Below, piece by piece: positions 23,969-32,167 of a stretch of 64,000 nucleotides of DNA (position 1 is the stretch's first letter; the number at the start of each line of letters is the position of its first letter). Under the pieces are notes generated by a model that saw only the letters and a list, made by a program, of their open reading frames with translations, searched no databases and was not told the origin of the DNA. The stretch comes from Amycolatopsis mediterranei. Its GTDB lineage: Bacteria; Actinomycetota; Actinomycetes; Mycobacteriales; Pseudonocardiaceae. The DNA lies in NCBI RefSeq assembly GCF_026017845.1, contig NZ_CP100416.1, forward strand, positions 5,948,158 through 6,012,157. The letters are read 5' to 3'. The position numbers and the translations under genes are program-made.

Positions 23969-25234
23969 TCACGCCGGGGAGAGCACCGCCGAGCCCAGCC
24001 GGCGGCACAGGGCGAGCGCCAGCTCGACGTCCAGCCGGTCCTCGCCGAGGCCGCGCGGCAGCAGCTCCTGCGCCTTGCGGACCCGGTACTGCACCGAGTT
24101 CTTGTGCATCATCAGCTCCGCGGCCGCGGCCGTGTAGCTGCCGCCGGTCGTCAGGAACACCCGCAGCGTCTCGCGCAGCCGTCCGCCGTTCTCGTCGTCG
24201 GCGGCCAGCGGCCCGAGCGTGCTCGCGACCCACAGGCGGGCCGCGTTCAGGTCGCTCGTCATCAGCGCCACCGTGCCGACCTCCCGGAAGGTCAGCACGC
24301 GGTCGCAGTGCTCCCCGGCGGCCAGCGCCAGCGCGTGCACCCGGCGGGCCTGCTGGTGGGTGTCGCGGAAGCCGGCCACGCCGGTGCCCGGGTCGCCGAC
24401 GGTCACCCGCACGCCGGCTTCGGCTTCGGCGAGCGCCGCGTCGAGGTGATCCCGTCGGATCGTCGCGCCCGGCGCGAGCGGGAGCCACACCCAGGCGCTG
24501 GCCTCGTCACGCGGCACGAACAGCGGACGGCCCTGCCCGCGGACGCGCTCGAACACCGCGCCCGCGACCGACTCCAGCAACGACAGCGCGTCGTCGACGA
24601 AGGCCTCGGAGGCGTGCCAGACGATCATGCCCACGTGCGTGCCGCGCAGGCGGTAGCCGATCACCGCCTCGGCGGCGTCGACGTCGGGCGGCTCGCCGTT
24701 CCCGTCGAGCAGGTCCGCCACCTTCGCCGCTCGCGCGGCACTGCGGTTGAGCAGCCAGCGGTCGCGTTCGTCCTGGTAGATGCCGACGAGCTGGCGGACG
24801 ACCCGGGTGATGAACTCGTAGGCGACCCGCAGCAGCCGGCGCATCATGGCGCCGAGCAGGGCCGCGTCGTCGACCAGCCGGATGCACTCCTGGAACCCGA
24901 AGTCGAGCATCGCGGCCTGCCCGAGGTCGTACGCGCGGATCAGGTCGAACACCGGGGTGCCGCGCTGCGCCAGCCGGCGCGCGTACTCGACCGCCGCGGC
25001 CGGCGGCTCGACACCGGCCGGGTCGATGCCGTGCCGGAAGATCTGCAGCGCGGTCTCGATGTTCTGGTACACGCTCGCCGACAGCAGGCTCACCATGCGC
25101 TCGTCGTCGTTGACCAGCTGCGGCAGATCGGTGGCGTACAGCTGGACCAGCTCGCCGGTGAGTTCGGCCGCGCGGCCCTCGAGGGTGGCGGCGATCTGCC
25201 GGATGCGCTCCGAGACGACTTCTTCGTCCACCAT
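23969..25234 (-). CDS. PucR-type helix-turn-helix regulator
   Basis: 421 residues. N-terminal helical RsbR/CdaR-like sensor part (VSERIRQIAATLEGRAAEL), a degenerate GGDEF-like middle (VTVGDPGTGVAGFRDTHQQA), and the C-terminal PucR helix-turn-helix: LRVFLTTGGSYTAAAAELMMHKNSVQYRVRK split over about residues 355-395. Such proteins activate catabolic genes for purines or similar nitrogen compounds. No target is obvious: neighbours are a hydrolase and a small protein. Orphan regulator. Confidence 0.88.
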   Translation of the reverse strand: MVDEEVVSERIRQIAATLEGRAAELTGELVQLYATDLPQLVNDDERMVSLLSASVYQNIETALQIFRHGIDPAGVEPPAAAVEYARRLAQRGTPVFDLIRAYDLGQAAMLDFGFQECIRLVDDAALLGAMMRRLLRVAYEFITRVVRQLVGIYQDERDRWLLNRSAARAAKVADLLDGNGEPPDVDAAEAVIGYRLRGTHVGMIVWHASEAFVDDALSLLESVAGAVFERVRGQGRPLFVPRDEASAWVWLPLAPGATIRRDHLDAALAEAEAGVRVTVGDPGTGVAGFRDTHQQARRVHALALAAGEHCDRVLTFREVGTVALMTSDLNAARLWVASTLGPLAADDENGGRLRETLRVFLTTGGSYTAAAAELMMHKNSVQYRVRKAQELLPRGLGEDRLDVELALALCRRLGSAVLSPA

Positions 25235-25263
25235 GGAGCCACCTTAGGGGGTGGCACCTCAAG

Positions 25264-25926
25264 CTAGGCGAGGAACTCGTCGATCAAGTCGAACGTCCTC
25301 TCCGGAGCCTGCAGCGCCGGCAGGTGCCCGGCGCCCGCCACCGGCTCGAACCGCGCGTCGGGGAACGCGGCCGCGTACGCCTTGCCGAACGCCGGCGGGA
25401 CGACGACGTCGTCTTCACCCCAGAGCAGCAGGGCCGGGACCCGGACCCGGGCGAGGCGGCGCAGCAGCTTCGGGTCGGCGAGGCCCGGGCCGGCATAGGT
25501 CCGCAGCGCGGCCAGGTCGGCCGGGTCCGGCCCCGGCGCACCGGGCGGCGGCTGCGGCAGCCGCAGGGGGTGTCCCGCGATCTCCGGGCCGATGGCGTCG
25601 AGCAGCACGAGCCGGCCGACGCGGCGGCCGCGGTCCCGCACGGCCAGTTCGGCCGCGACCCAGCCGCCGAAGGAACTGCCCACGACGACGACGTCGGCCA
25701 GGTCTTCGTCGTCGAGGAGGTCCAGGTAGGCCAGGGCGAGGTCGTCGACGCCGGTGAACACGTCCGGGCGCGGGGTGCCCGACCAGCCCGGGTGCGTCGG
25801 CGCCAGTACCCGGGCGCGCGGCGCGAAGTGCTCGACGATCGAGGTGACGCTGCGAGGTCCGGAGCCACCGTGGAGGACCAGCACGGCGCGGTCGCCGCCG
25901 CCGGTGTCGAGGAGGTCGTAATCCAT
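25264..25926 (-). CDS. Alpha/beta hydrolase
   Basis: 220 residues. Oxyanion loop LVLHGGSGPRS, nucleophile elbow VGSSFGGW (Ser), acid in LLWGEDDVV and His in AGAGHLPAL: a complete triad. A C-C bond hydrolase or esterase of small lipophilic compounds is likely, but the substrate is open. It follows the FAD-monooxygenase by 14 bases on the same strand, so it belongs to the TetR-controlled operon; a monooxygenase plus hydrolase could be a short degradation or detoxification path. Confidence 0.88.
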   Translation of the reverse strand: MDYDLLDTGGGDRAVLVLHGGSGPRSVTSIVEHFAPRARVLAPTHPGWSGTPRPDVFTGVDDLALAYLDLLDDEDLADVVVVGSSFGGWVAAELAVRDRGRRVGRLVLLDAIGPEIAGHPLRLPQPPPGAPGPDPADLAALRTYAGPGLADPKLLRRLARVRVPALLLWGEDDVVVPPAFGKAYAAAFPDARFEPVAGAGHLPALQAPERTFDLIDEFLA

Positions 25927-25940
25927 GAGCTTTCCTTTCG

Positions 25941-27056
25941 TCAGTCTTGTGTGGCTTGTGTGGCGAAGCGCGTCATCTGCTCGACCATCGCGTCGGGCGC
26001 GCCGGCGGCGAAGCAGGCTTCGAGGTTGTCCGCCGAGGCCCGGGCGGCTTCTTCCGCGCGGGGGAACATCGCCGCCTCGTAGGCCGAGAGAGCGCTTTCG
26101 ACGTCGTCGTGGTCCGTCAGCGCGAGGGCCAGCTCGGTGGCGTCGAGCATGGCGAGGTTCGCGCCCTCGCCGGCGAACGGCGACATGACGTGCGCGGCGT
26201 CGCCGAGCAGGGTCGTCCCCGGCACCCGCGCCCAGCGGTGGCCGACCGGCAGGGCGTGGATCGGCCGCGGGATCAGGGGACCCTCGCTGTCCGCGATGAG
26301 GGCCCGCAGGCCGGCGTCGAAGCCGGCGAAGGCGTCGAGCAGCCGGTCCCGGTCGGCCAGTGCGGTGACGGCGTCGGCGTTGGCGGTCCGGACCGCGGCG
26401 TACACCCGGATCCCGCCACCGCCGGTGCGCTGGGCGATCAGGCCCTTCCCTTCGGCGAGCGCGAACATCGATCCCGGCCCGACCAGTGCGGCCGCCGCCG
26501 GGTGGCGGACGTCCACATCGGACAGACGGGCCTCCACGAAGGACAGCCCGGAATAGCTCGGCACGGCGCCGGAAAGCACCGGCCGGACCTTCGACCAGGC
26601 ACCGTCCGCGCCGACCAGCAGGTCCGCTTCCAGGACCTCGCCGGTGGCCAAGGTGGCCTTCCCCGGCGACACCGCGGTCACCTTGGCCCCCCAGCGGACC
26701 ACGCCGTCCGGCAGCGACCCGGCCAGGATCCGCTTGAGCTCGCCGCGGTCGATCTCCGGCCGCGTCCCGCCGCCCTCGCCGGCGCCTTCTTCGAACCGGA
26801 CGGCACCGTGGCGGTCGAGGATGCGCAGCGCCTCGCCCTCCTCGCGGACGACGGCGCGGAACTCCGTCGTCAGCCCGGCTTCGGCCAGCGCCCGCTGGCC
26901 GGACTCCTCGTGCAGGTCGAGGGTGCCGCCCTGGTCGCGGGCGGTCGGCCCGGTTTCGAGTTCGCAGACGGTCGACGGGATCCCGCGCGTGCGCAGGATC
27001 CGGGCCAGCGTCAAGCCGCCCAGGCCGCCGCCGACGATCGTGACGGAGGGAGTCAT
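25941..27056 (-). CDS. FAD-dependent monooxygenase (TetX-like)
   Basis: 371 residues. Group A flavin monooxygenase: FAD-binding IVGGGLGGLTLA at the N-terminus, RPEIDRGELKRIL in the middle, and TTLLGDAAHVMSPFAGEGAN with the GD motif near residue 285. Closest in pattern to TetX-type hydroxylases that inactivate tetracyclines or hydroxylate aromatics. The ATG overlaps the TetR stop (ATGA). With a TetR regulator ahead and a hydrolase behind, it may serve detoxification of an aromatic compound; tetracycline as substrate is only a guess. Confidence 0.9.
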   Translation of the reverse strand: MTPSVTIVGGGLGGLTLARILRTRGIPSTVCELETGPTARDQGGTLDLHEESGQRALAEAGLTTEFRAVVREEGEALRILDRHGAVRFEEGAGEGGGTRPEIDRGELKRILAGSLPDGVVRWGAKVTAVSPGKATLATGEVLEADLLVGADGAWSKVRPVLSGAVPSYSGLSFVEARLSDVDVRHPAAAALVGPGSMFALAEGKGLIAQRTGGGGIRVYAAVRTANADAVTALADRDRLLDAFAGFDAGLRALIADSEGPLIPRPIHALPVGHRWARVPGTTLLGDAAHVMSPFAGEGANLAMLDATELALALTDHDDVESALSAYEAAMFPRAEEAARASADNLEACFAAGAPDAMVEQMTRFATQATQD

Positions 27057-27742
27057 CGGTTCTCCTCGGGTGCGGGGCGCGGGGTGGCGAGCGCGCCGTT
27101 CAGCAGCGCGTCGAACGCCCACCTCGAGCGGGCGGGGCCGGGACCGGACACCAGGTCGGTGCCCAGCGCGGCGATGTGCGGGTGCGTCCGCGGCGAGACG
27201 CCCGCCAGGGACTCGGTCATTTCCTCGTGTTCACGGGCGGCCCCGGGTTTCTCCCGGCGGGTGCCGTGTTCGACGGCCGTGGCCGTGGCGGTCAGCAGCA
27301 GGACGTCGACCGCCCACGCGGCCTGTCCCGGCGCCATACCGCCCTCGTCGAGCAGCGCGAGCACCGCCTCGACGAGCGCCAGGTAGTGCGGGCCGCTCAG
27401 CCGGGTCACCAGCGCGACCCTGGCCAGGCTGGGGTGCGCGAACAGCACCGCGCGGTAGGAGTCCAGCACGGCCCACAGGCGTTCGCGCCAGTCCCCTTCG
27501 CCGTCCGGGCCGACCTCGGCGAGCAGTTCGTCGAGCACCGCGGCGTGCAGCTCCTCGGTGTCCTTGACATAGACGTAGAGCGACGCCGCCCCGGTGTCGA
27601 GCTCCTTGGCCAGCCGGCGCATGGTGACGCGCTCGACGCCCTCGGCGCGCATCACCGCGACGGCGGCCGCCACGACGGCCTCGCGCGTCAAGGCGGGTTT
27701 CGCCGGGCGCTCCCGGCGGTTGTAGGTGCTTCCCGGAGTCAT
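27053..27742 (-). CDS. TetR-family repressor (TetR_C type)
   Basis: 229 residues. N-terminal HTH TREAVVAAAVAVMRAEGVERVTMRRLAKEL...GAASLYVYVKDTEELHAAV; the C-terminal part follows the tetracycline-repressor C-domain pattern (LFAHPSLARVAL, GGMAPGQAAWAVD). First gene of the operon with the monooxygenase and hydrolase, overlapping the next gene by 4 bases. Two identical 12-base palindromes just upstream of its start are almost surely its operators, so it should autoregulate. Confidence 0.9.
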   Translation of the reverse strand: MTPGSTYNRRERPAKPALTREAVVAAAVAVMRAEGVERVTMRRLAKELDTGAASLYVYVKDTEELHAAVLDELLAEVGPDGEGDWRERLWAVLDSYRAVLFAHPSLARVALVTRLSGPHYLALVEAVLALLDEGGMAPGQAAWAVDVLLLTATATAVEHGTRREKPGAAREHEEMTESLAGVSPRTHPHIAALGTDLVSGPGPARSRWAFDALLNGALATPRPAPEENR

Positions 27743-27755
27743 GCCCCCAGTGTAG

Positions 27756-27797
27756 CGAACATGTTCGTCACGAGCCCGTTCGGTACGAACATGTTCG
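27756..27797. promoter_or_regulatory. Paired TetR operators, 30 bp apart
   Basis: CGAACATGTTCG occurs twice, at 27756-27767 and 27786-27797. Both are perfect 12-base palindromes and start exactly 30 bases apart, about three helical turns, so both face the same side of the DNA. The first lies 14 bases from the TetR start codon. Confidence 0.85.
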
Positions 27798-28170
27798 TCC
27801 GACGCGGTCACCGGGGAATCAACACATCATTCGGGTGCGTGGAATACGACATTCGGATCCACCATTTTGTTAAGTCGCCCGTTAAGCAGCCACATCGAAA
27901 GACTCGAAAATAATCCCGAAACAGCGGACCGGATTATCCGGCGGTCCAGACCACAGGAGAAAGATCACCCATCCGGCGGCTTTCCGTTGCGCCGCAAGGC
28001 AGCCGCACCGCGACGACCAGCGGGTTAACATTTACGAAACTCGCTTACACGACATTCGGCGCTTGTGGCAACTGTCCACGACCGGTATATCTGGGTGACC
28101 GGAATTCCTCGCGGCCGGCCGCACCACCGGCCGATTCGCCGCTGCCCTCTCCCCGCTCCCCGGAGGCACC
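27798..28170. other. AT-richer gap before doxX-like gene
   Basis: About 370 bases with clearly more A/T than the surroundings and no supported ORF. It should carry the promoter of the DoxX gene. Short motifs such as TTAAG...GTTAA and several ATTCGG copies occur, but none forms a convincing operator. Confidence 0.5.
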
Positions 28171-28605
28171 ATGCACCGCCTGGACCCGGCCCGAGACCAC
28201 GTCCTCGGGCTCTACCGCATCGTCATCGGCTTCCTCTTCGCCTGCCACGGCCTCAAGACGCTCTTCGGCCTGTTCGGCGCGAAGTCCGCCGCCGCCGTCG
28301 GGTCCTGGCCCGGCTGGTGGGCCGCGGTCATCCAGCTCGTGTGCGGCGTGCTCGTCTGCGTCGGCCTCGGCACCCGGGTCGCCGCCGTGCTCGGCTCCGG
28401 CTCGATGGCCTACGCCTACTTCTCCGTCCACCTGCCGACCGGCCTGTTCCCGATCCAGAACGGCGGCGAAGCGGCCGTGCTGTTCTGCTGGTCGCTGCTG
28501 CTCATCGCGTTCGTCGGCGCGGGCCGCTTCGCACTGGGCAACCTTTCGGTCCGGCAGCGGTCTTCCGAGCCGGCGCCGGAGCGCGCCACGGTCCAGAAGG
28601 TCTAG
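28171..28605 (+). CDS. DoxX family membrane protein
   Basis: 144 residues with four transmembrane helices: RIVIGFLFACHGLKTLFGL at the front, then a GVLVCVGLGTRVAA helix and a GEAAVLFCWSLLLIAFVGAG helix, as in DoxX/SURF4-like proteins. The family is linked to quinone and redox homeostasis. CGGAGG lies six bases before the ATG. Converges on the VOC gene with a 4-base overlap. Confidence 0.88.
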   Translation: MHRLDPARDHVLGLYRIVIGFLFACHGLKTLFGLFGAKSAAAVGSWPGWWAAVIQLVCGVLVCVGLGTRVAAVLGSGSMAYAYFSVHLPTGLFPIQNGGEAAVLFCWSLLLIAFVGAGRFALGNLSVRQRSSEPAPERATVQKV

Positions 28606-29120
28606 GAGGTGCGGGAGATCCCGACGCCGCTGCGCGCGTCGGGACCGTACTTCGCCAGTTCCCGCGCGAGGTCGAGGCGCCCGGTCGACGCGCTCTTCGT
28701 CCGGTCCTCATCGGTCAGCAGCTCGCGGGGGATGATCCAGACGACCTCGAACTCCAGCCCGCTGGGATCCTTGGCGTACAACGACTTCGTGGTTCCGTGG
28801 TCGGACGAGCCGACCAGCGCGCCCGCTTCGGTGAGCCGGGCGGCGAGCCGCTCGAGGTCCCCGAGGGTGTCGACCTCCCAGGCGAGGTGGTAGAGCCCCA
28901 CCGAGGTCCGCCCGGCCCCGGAGTCCGCGGCGTCCGCGCCGATCTCGAACAGCCCGAGGTCGTGGTCGTTGGCCGACCCGGGCGCCCGCAGGAACGCCGC
29001 GCCCCGGTGCGCGTCGCCGCCGTCGATGTACCCGAAGCCGAGCACGTCCCGGTAGAACGCCACGCTTTCGGCCAGGTCCCGGACGTAGAGCACGGCGTGG
29101 TTCAGGCGGAAGATCGACAT
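28602..29120 (-). CDS. VOC-fold extradiol dioxygenase-like protein
   Basis: 172 residues with two beta-alpha-beta-beta-beta units. Possible metal ligands are His in RLNHAVLYV, His in GLYHLAWEVD and Glu in GLEFEVVW, the H-H-E triad of extradiol catechol dioxygenases and glyoxalases. The start ATG is supported by its position at the first VOC strand. A single-domain catechol or quinone-related enzyme is plausible, supported by the DoxX neighbour. A palindrome 27 bases upstream is probably its operator. Confidence 0.85.
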   Translation of the reverse strand: MSIFRLNHAVLYVRDLAESVAFYRDVLGFGYIDGGDAHRGAAFLRAPGSANDHDLGLFEIGADAADSGAGRTSVGLYHLAWEVDTLGDLERLAARLTEAGALVGSSDHGTTKSLYAKDPSGLEFEVVWIIPRELLTDEDRTKSASTGRLDLARELAKYGPDARSGVGISRTS

Positions 29121-29146
29121 CGGGGCTCCGTGCTGCGCGCAAGTCG

Positions 29147-29160
29147 GTTGAAGTTTCAAC
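29147..29160. promoter_or_regulatory. Palindromic operator upstream of VOC gene
   Basis: GTTGAAGTTTCAAC, 6-base arms and 2-base centre, followed by TTAAGGTTAA. TTGAA-type AT-rich palindromes are common MarR-family sites. No MarR gene is adjacent. Confidence 0.55.
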
Positions 29161-29188
29161 TTAAGGTTAAGCGCGCCCCGAGGCCCGG

Positions 29189-29548
29189 TCAAGGCAGCAG
29201 GGCCGACACCCACAGCCGGCCGAGCCAGGCCGCGTACCGCTCGTCCGACCACGCGCGCCGCTCGACGAGCTGGTGCCACAGCGTGCCGTCCGTCGTGGAC
29301 CACAGCACGTCCCGGCACTCGTCCTCGGCCACCGCCAGCTGCCCGGTCTCCGCGGCCGCGCGGGCGTGCCGGGTCATCGACTCCAGCCGCTGACGGTCGA
29401 TCTCGTCGAGCATCGCCGCCGCCGCGGGCTCACTGGCCGCCGCGCCGCGCACGGCCAGGTGCAGCCGCGCGGTCCGCCGCATGGCCGCGGTGTTGAAGAC
29501 GGCGAACGCGGCGAACCGGGCCCGCAGGTCGGACTCGGCGAACAGGGT
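29189..29548 (-). pseudogene. Truncated TetR-family regulator (C-terminal part only)
   Basis: An open frame of 119 codons encodes the ligand domain end of a TetR regulator (LFAESDLRARFAAFAVF, MRRTARLHLAV, ending RAWSDERYAAWLGRLW). An in-frame TGA at 29549-29551 precedes it, and no helix-turn-helix is found in any minus frame further upstream. The usual protein has about 190-200 residues, so some 75 N-terminal residues are lost. Without a DNA-binding domain it cannot be a normal repressor. An internal start at ATG 29482 could still give a 97-residue product. Confidence 0.75.
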
Positions 29549-29747
29549 TCACCGGGACCCACTCTCGGTAGGTCCGCCGACCGACCGGGCGACAAACCTT
29601 CGACACCGCATCGAGGCCCTGGTCAGGACCCCCGGCGGTTCGTAGGGTGAATCCACCGCAGGACACCGTGTCAGCTGTCCCGCGGGCGGTGGTGCCCCCG
29701 GATCCGACCTTTCCCCGAAGCCAAGTCCCGGGGCACCACCGCACCAC

Positions 29748-29957
29748 TCAGCTCGACGCGCCGCCGGCGGCTCGATTGTGCGCGATGCCGCGGAACCCCG
29801 ACGAGATCGTGATCGCCCGGCCGCCCGCCTTGAGCCGCAGCGCTTCCAGCTCGTCCATCAGCCGCCGGACGTTCTCCTTGACCGTGGCCGCACCGATCTT
29901 GCCAGGGCTCGGCAACGGGGAGGCGCAGCGGACACCCGGCGGCCAAAGATCCGCCAA
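29748..29957 (-). pseudogene. Fragment of M15 D-Ala-D-Ala carboxypeptidase
   Basis: A 69-codon frame containing VKENVRRLMDELEALRLKAGG, split here as VKENVRRLMDELEAL then RLKAGGRAITISSGFRG and AHNRAAGGASS. This is the pattern of the peptidase M15 zinc carboxypeptidase domain up to the point just before the QH catalytic His, where a stop follows. The zinc ligands are therefore missing. Together with the truncated TetR gene it marks a deletion scar. Confidence 0.65.
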
Positions 29958-30025
29958 GCCCCTGCCCCCGGTCGCGCCCCGGACCCGCCGGAGCCGTTCT
30001 CAGTCTCCGTGAATTCCCGGCCCAT

Positions 30026-30050
30026 TTACATACATACGCCATGTATGTAA
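30026..30050. promoter_or_regulatory. 10-base-arm operator before hydrolase-TetR operon
   Basis: Perfect inverted repeat TTACATACAT / ATGTATGTAA with a 5-base centre (ACGCC), ending 9 bases before the hydrolase ATG. Its place over the start region and the TetR gene at the end of the operon make it the likely autoregulatory operator. Confidence 0.85.
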
Positions 30051-30059
30051 CCTGCCCCC

Positions 30060-30929
30060 ATGACGAAGTGCAGCGAAACCCTGGGTCAGGAGCACCGCGT
30101 CCGGCTGGCCGCCGGCGAGGTGCGGTACTGCGAGCGGGGCACGGGCGCCCCGGTGGTGTTCGTGCACGGGGTGCTGACGAACGCCGAGCTGTGGCGGAAG
30201 GTCGTCCCCGACGTCGCCGCGGCCGGGTTCCGGTGCCTGGCGCCGGATCTGCCGCTCGGCTCGCACGACCTCCCGATGCGCGCCGGCGCCGACCTCTCCC
30301 CCGCCGGCAACGCCGACGTCATCGCGGACTTCCTCGACGCGCTGGACCTGCGGGACGTCACGCTCGTCGCGAACGACACCGGCGGCGCGCTGACGCAGAT
30401 CCTGCTCAGCCGCCGCCCCGAGCGGGTCGGGCGGGTCGTGCTCACGCCGTCCGACTGCTTCGAATACTTCTTCCCGCCGATCTTCAAGGCGCTGCCGCCG
30501 CTCGCCCGGATTCCCGGGTCGATGGCGGTGCTCGGGCAGCTGCTGCGGATCCGCGCGCTGTACCCGCTGCCGGTCCTCTTCGGCTGGGTCGTCAAGCGGC
30601 CGCTGCCGGACGCCGTGGCGCAGGCCTACCTCTCGCCGCTGCGGAAGTCCGCCGGGGTGCGGCGCGACCTGCGCAAGCTGCTGCGGGAGGTGCACCCGCG
30701 GCACACGCTGGCCGCCGCCGAGGCGCTGCGGACGCTCGACCGGCCGGTGCTGCTCGCGTGGGCGCCGGAGGACAAGCTGTTCCCGATCCGGCTGGCCCAC
30801 CGGCTCGCCGCGCTGCTGCCGGACGCGAAACTCGTGGAGGTGCCGGACTCCTACACCTTCCTGTCCGAGGACCAGCCCGCGGTGCTGGCCCGCCACGTCG
30901 TCGAGTTCGCGGGCGCCATGGCAGATTAG
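30060..30929 (+). CDS. Alpha/beta hydrolase, haloalkane-dehalogenase-like
   Basis: 289 residues. Oxyanion region VVFVHGVLTNAELW; nucleophile elbow VANDTGGAL places Asp, not Ser, at the nucleophile position, as in haloalkane dehalogenases and epoxide hydrolases. Acid near LLAWAPEDKLF. The region that should hold the catalytic His reads VPDSYTFLSEDQP, with no His, so activity is doubtful or differs from the family standard. First gene of an operon with a TetR regulator 4 bases downstream, under a 25-base palindromic site. Confidence 0.85.
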   Translation: MTKCSETLGQEHRVRLAAGEVRYCERGTGAPVVFVHGVLTNAELWRKVVPDVAAAGFRCLAPDLPLGSHDLPMRAGADLSPAGNADVIADFLDALDLRDVTLVANDTGGALTQILLSRRPERVGRVVLTPSDCFEYFFPPIFKALPPLARIPGSMAVLGQLLRIRALYPLPVLFGWVVKRPLPDAVAQAYLSPLRKSAGVRRDLRKLLREVHPRHTLAAAEALRTLDRPVLLAWAPEDKLFPIRLAHRLAALLPDAKLVEVPDSYTFLSEDQPAVLARHVVEFAGAMAD

Positions 30930-30933
30930 GCGG

Positions 30934-31524
30934 GTGCGACGTACCCAGCAGGACCGTTCCGCCGGCACGAAGGCCGCCCTGGTCGCCGCCGCGCGCGAAC
31001 TGTTCGCCGCCCGCGGCTACCAGGCCGTGCCGGCCGAGGAGATCACCCGCGCCGCCGGGGTGACCCGCGGCGCCCTGTACCACCACTACGCCGACAAGCA
31101 GGGCTTGTTCCGCGCCGTCGTCGAGGAACTGGAACGCGAGCTGACCGAAGAGGTGCGGGCCGCGTTCGCCGCCGGCGCGGACCCGCTCGCCGGCATGCTG
31201 CAGGGTCTCGGCGTCTTCCTCGACGCCTGCCTGCGCGAGGAGGTCCGCCGGATTTCGCTCACCGACGCGCCCGCCGTGCTCGGCTGGGACGTCTGGCGCG
31301 AGATCGAGGCGGAGTACGGCCTCGGCCTGATCGTCGCCGTGCTGACGCAGGCCAGGGCGGACGGGCTGATCGTCGAACTGCCCGTCCACGCCCTGGCGCA
31401 GCTGATGCTCAGCGCGGTGATGGAGGCCGCGCGGATGATCGCCGCGGCCGACGACCCGGCACGGACGCGCGCCGAAGTCCAGCAGGTCCTCGGCGCGTGG
31501 CTCGGGAGCCTCCTGCGGACCTAG
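30934..31524 (+). CDS. TetR-family regulator
   Basis: 196 residues. HTH at about 15-60: AALVAAARELFAARGYQAVPAEEITRAAGV...LYHHYADKQGLFRAV. The ligand domain ends LSAVMEAARMIAAADD...VLGAWLGSLL. GTG start, 4 bases after the hydrolase stop, hence same transcript. Probably represses its own operon at the palindrome at 30026-30050. Converges on the DHFR-like gene with a 4-base overlap. Confidence 0.9.
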   Translation: MRRTQQDRSAGTKAALVAAARELFAARGYQAVPAEEITRAAGVTRGALYHHYADKQGLFRAVVEELERELTEEVRAAFAAGADPLAGMLQGLGVFLDACLREEVRRISLTDAPAVLGWDVWREIEAEYGLGLIVAVLTQARADGLIVELPVHALAQLMLSAVMEAARMIAAADDPARTRAEVQQVLGAWLGSLLRT

Positions 31525-32063
31525 TGCGTCCGGTAGATGCCGAGGTTCGCGGGCCCGAACCGGGTGGTCGGGACCGGCTCGAAGTGCACGACGTCGTCGA
31601 AGAGCCGACGGCCCGCCCCCACCACGGTCGGGAAGACGAGCAGGCGGTACTCGTCGACGAGGCGGTGCGCGGTCAGTTCGCGGGCGAGTCCGACCGAGCC
31701 GATGACGATGACGTCCCGTTCTTCCCGCTCGACCGTTTCGATGAGTTCTCCTTGCAGCAGCACGGAGTTCTGCCACGCGGACACGTCGTGGAGGGTCCGC
31801 GACGCGACCAGCTTGGCCGCGTTGTTGAGCCGGTCGGCGAACTCGCCCGTCCGGCCGGGCCAGAGCTTCGCGAACAGCTCCCACGTGGTCCGGCCGAACA
31901 GGAGCACGCCGGTGTCGAGCAGGGCGCCGAGCCGGAACTTGTCCCCGGACACCGCCTCCCGCCCGTGCCGGAACGCCCAGCCGCCGCCCGGTGTCCCGCC
32001 GGAGCCGTCCGGGTCCTCGACCACGCCGTCCAGGGTGATGAACTCGACGACGATCACGCTCAT
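31521..32063 (-). CDS. Dihydrofolate reductase-like (RibD C-domain) protein
   Basis: 180 residues with the RibD C-terminal/DHFR-like fold common in actinobacteria: FITLDGVVEDPDG, VLLFGRTTWELFAKLWPG, VASRTL, DVIVIGSVGLARELTAHRLVDE (two parts) and LLVFPTVVGAGRRLF. It probably binds NADPH, but the substrate of these free-standing proteins is unknown; a role in folate is unlikely. Single gene. Confidence 0.85.
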   Translation of the reverse strand: MSVIVVEFITLDGVVEDPDGSGGTPGGGWAFRHGREAVSGDKFRLGALLDTGVLLFGRTTWELFAKLWPGRTGEFADRLNNAAKLVASRTLHDVSAWQNSVLLQGELIETVEREERDVIVIGSVGLARELTAHRLVDEYRLLVFPTVVGAGRRLFDDVVHFEPVPTTRFGPANLGIYRTH

Positions 32064-32119
32064 GATTGCTCCCGGTGCCTCATCGCCGCGCCCCGGTGGC
32101 GCGGCCGCACCGGTACCTA

Positions 32120-32155
32120 CCGGCGGCGGCCGCCGGATTCATCGGCCGCCGCCGG
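32120..32155 (-). terminator. Hairpin after S1 protease gene
   Basis: Perfect 12-base arms CCGGCGGCGGCC / GGCCGCCGCCGG with a 12-base loop, starting 13 bases after the protease stop on the minus strand. Confidence 0.75.
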
Positions 32156-32167
32156 CATGGGCACTTC

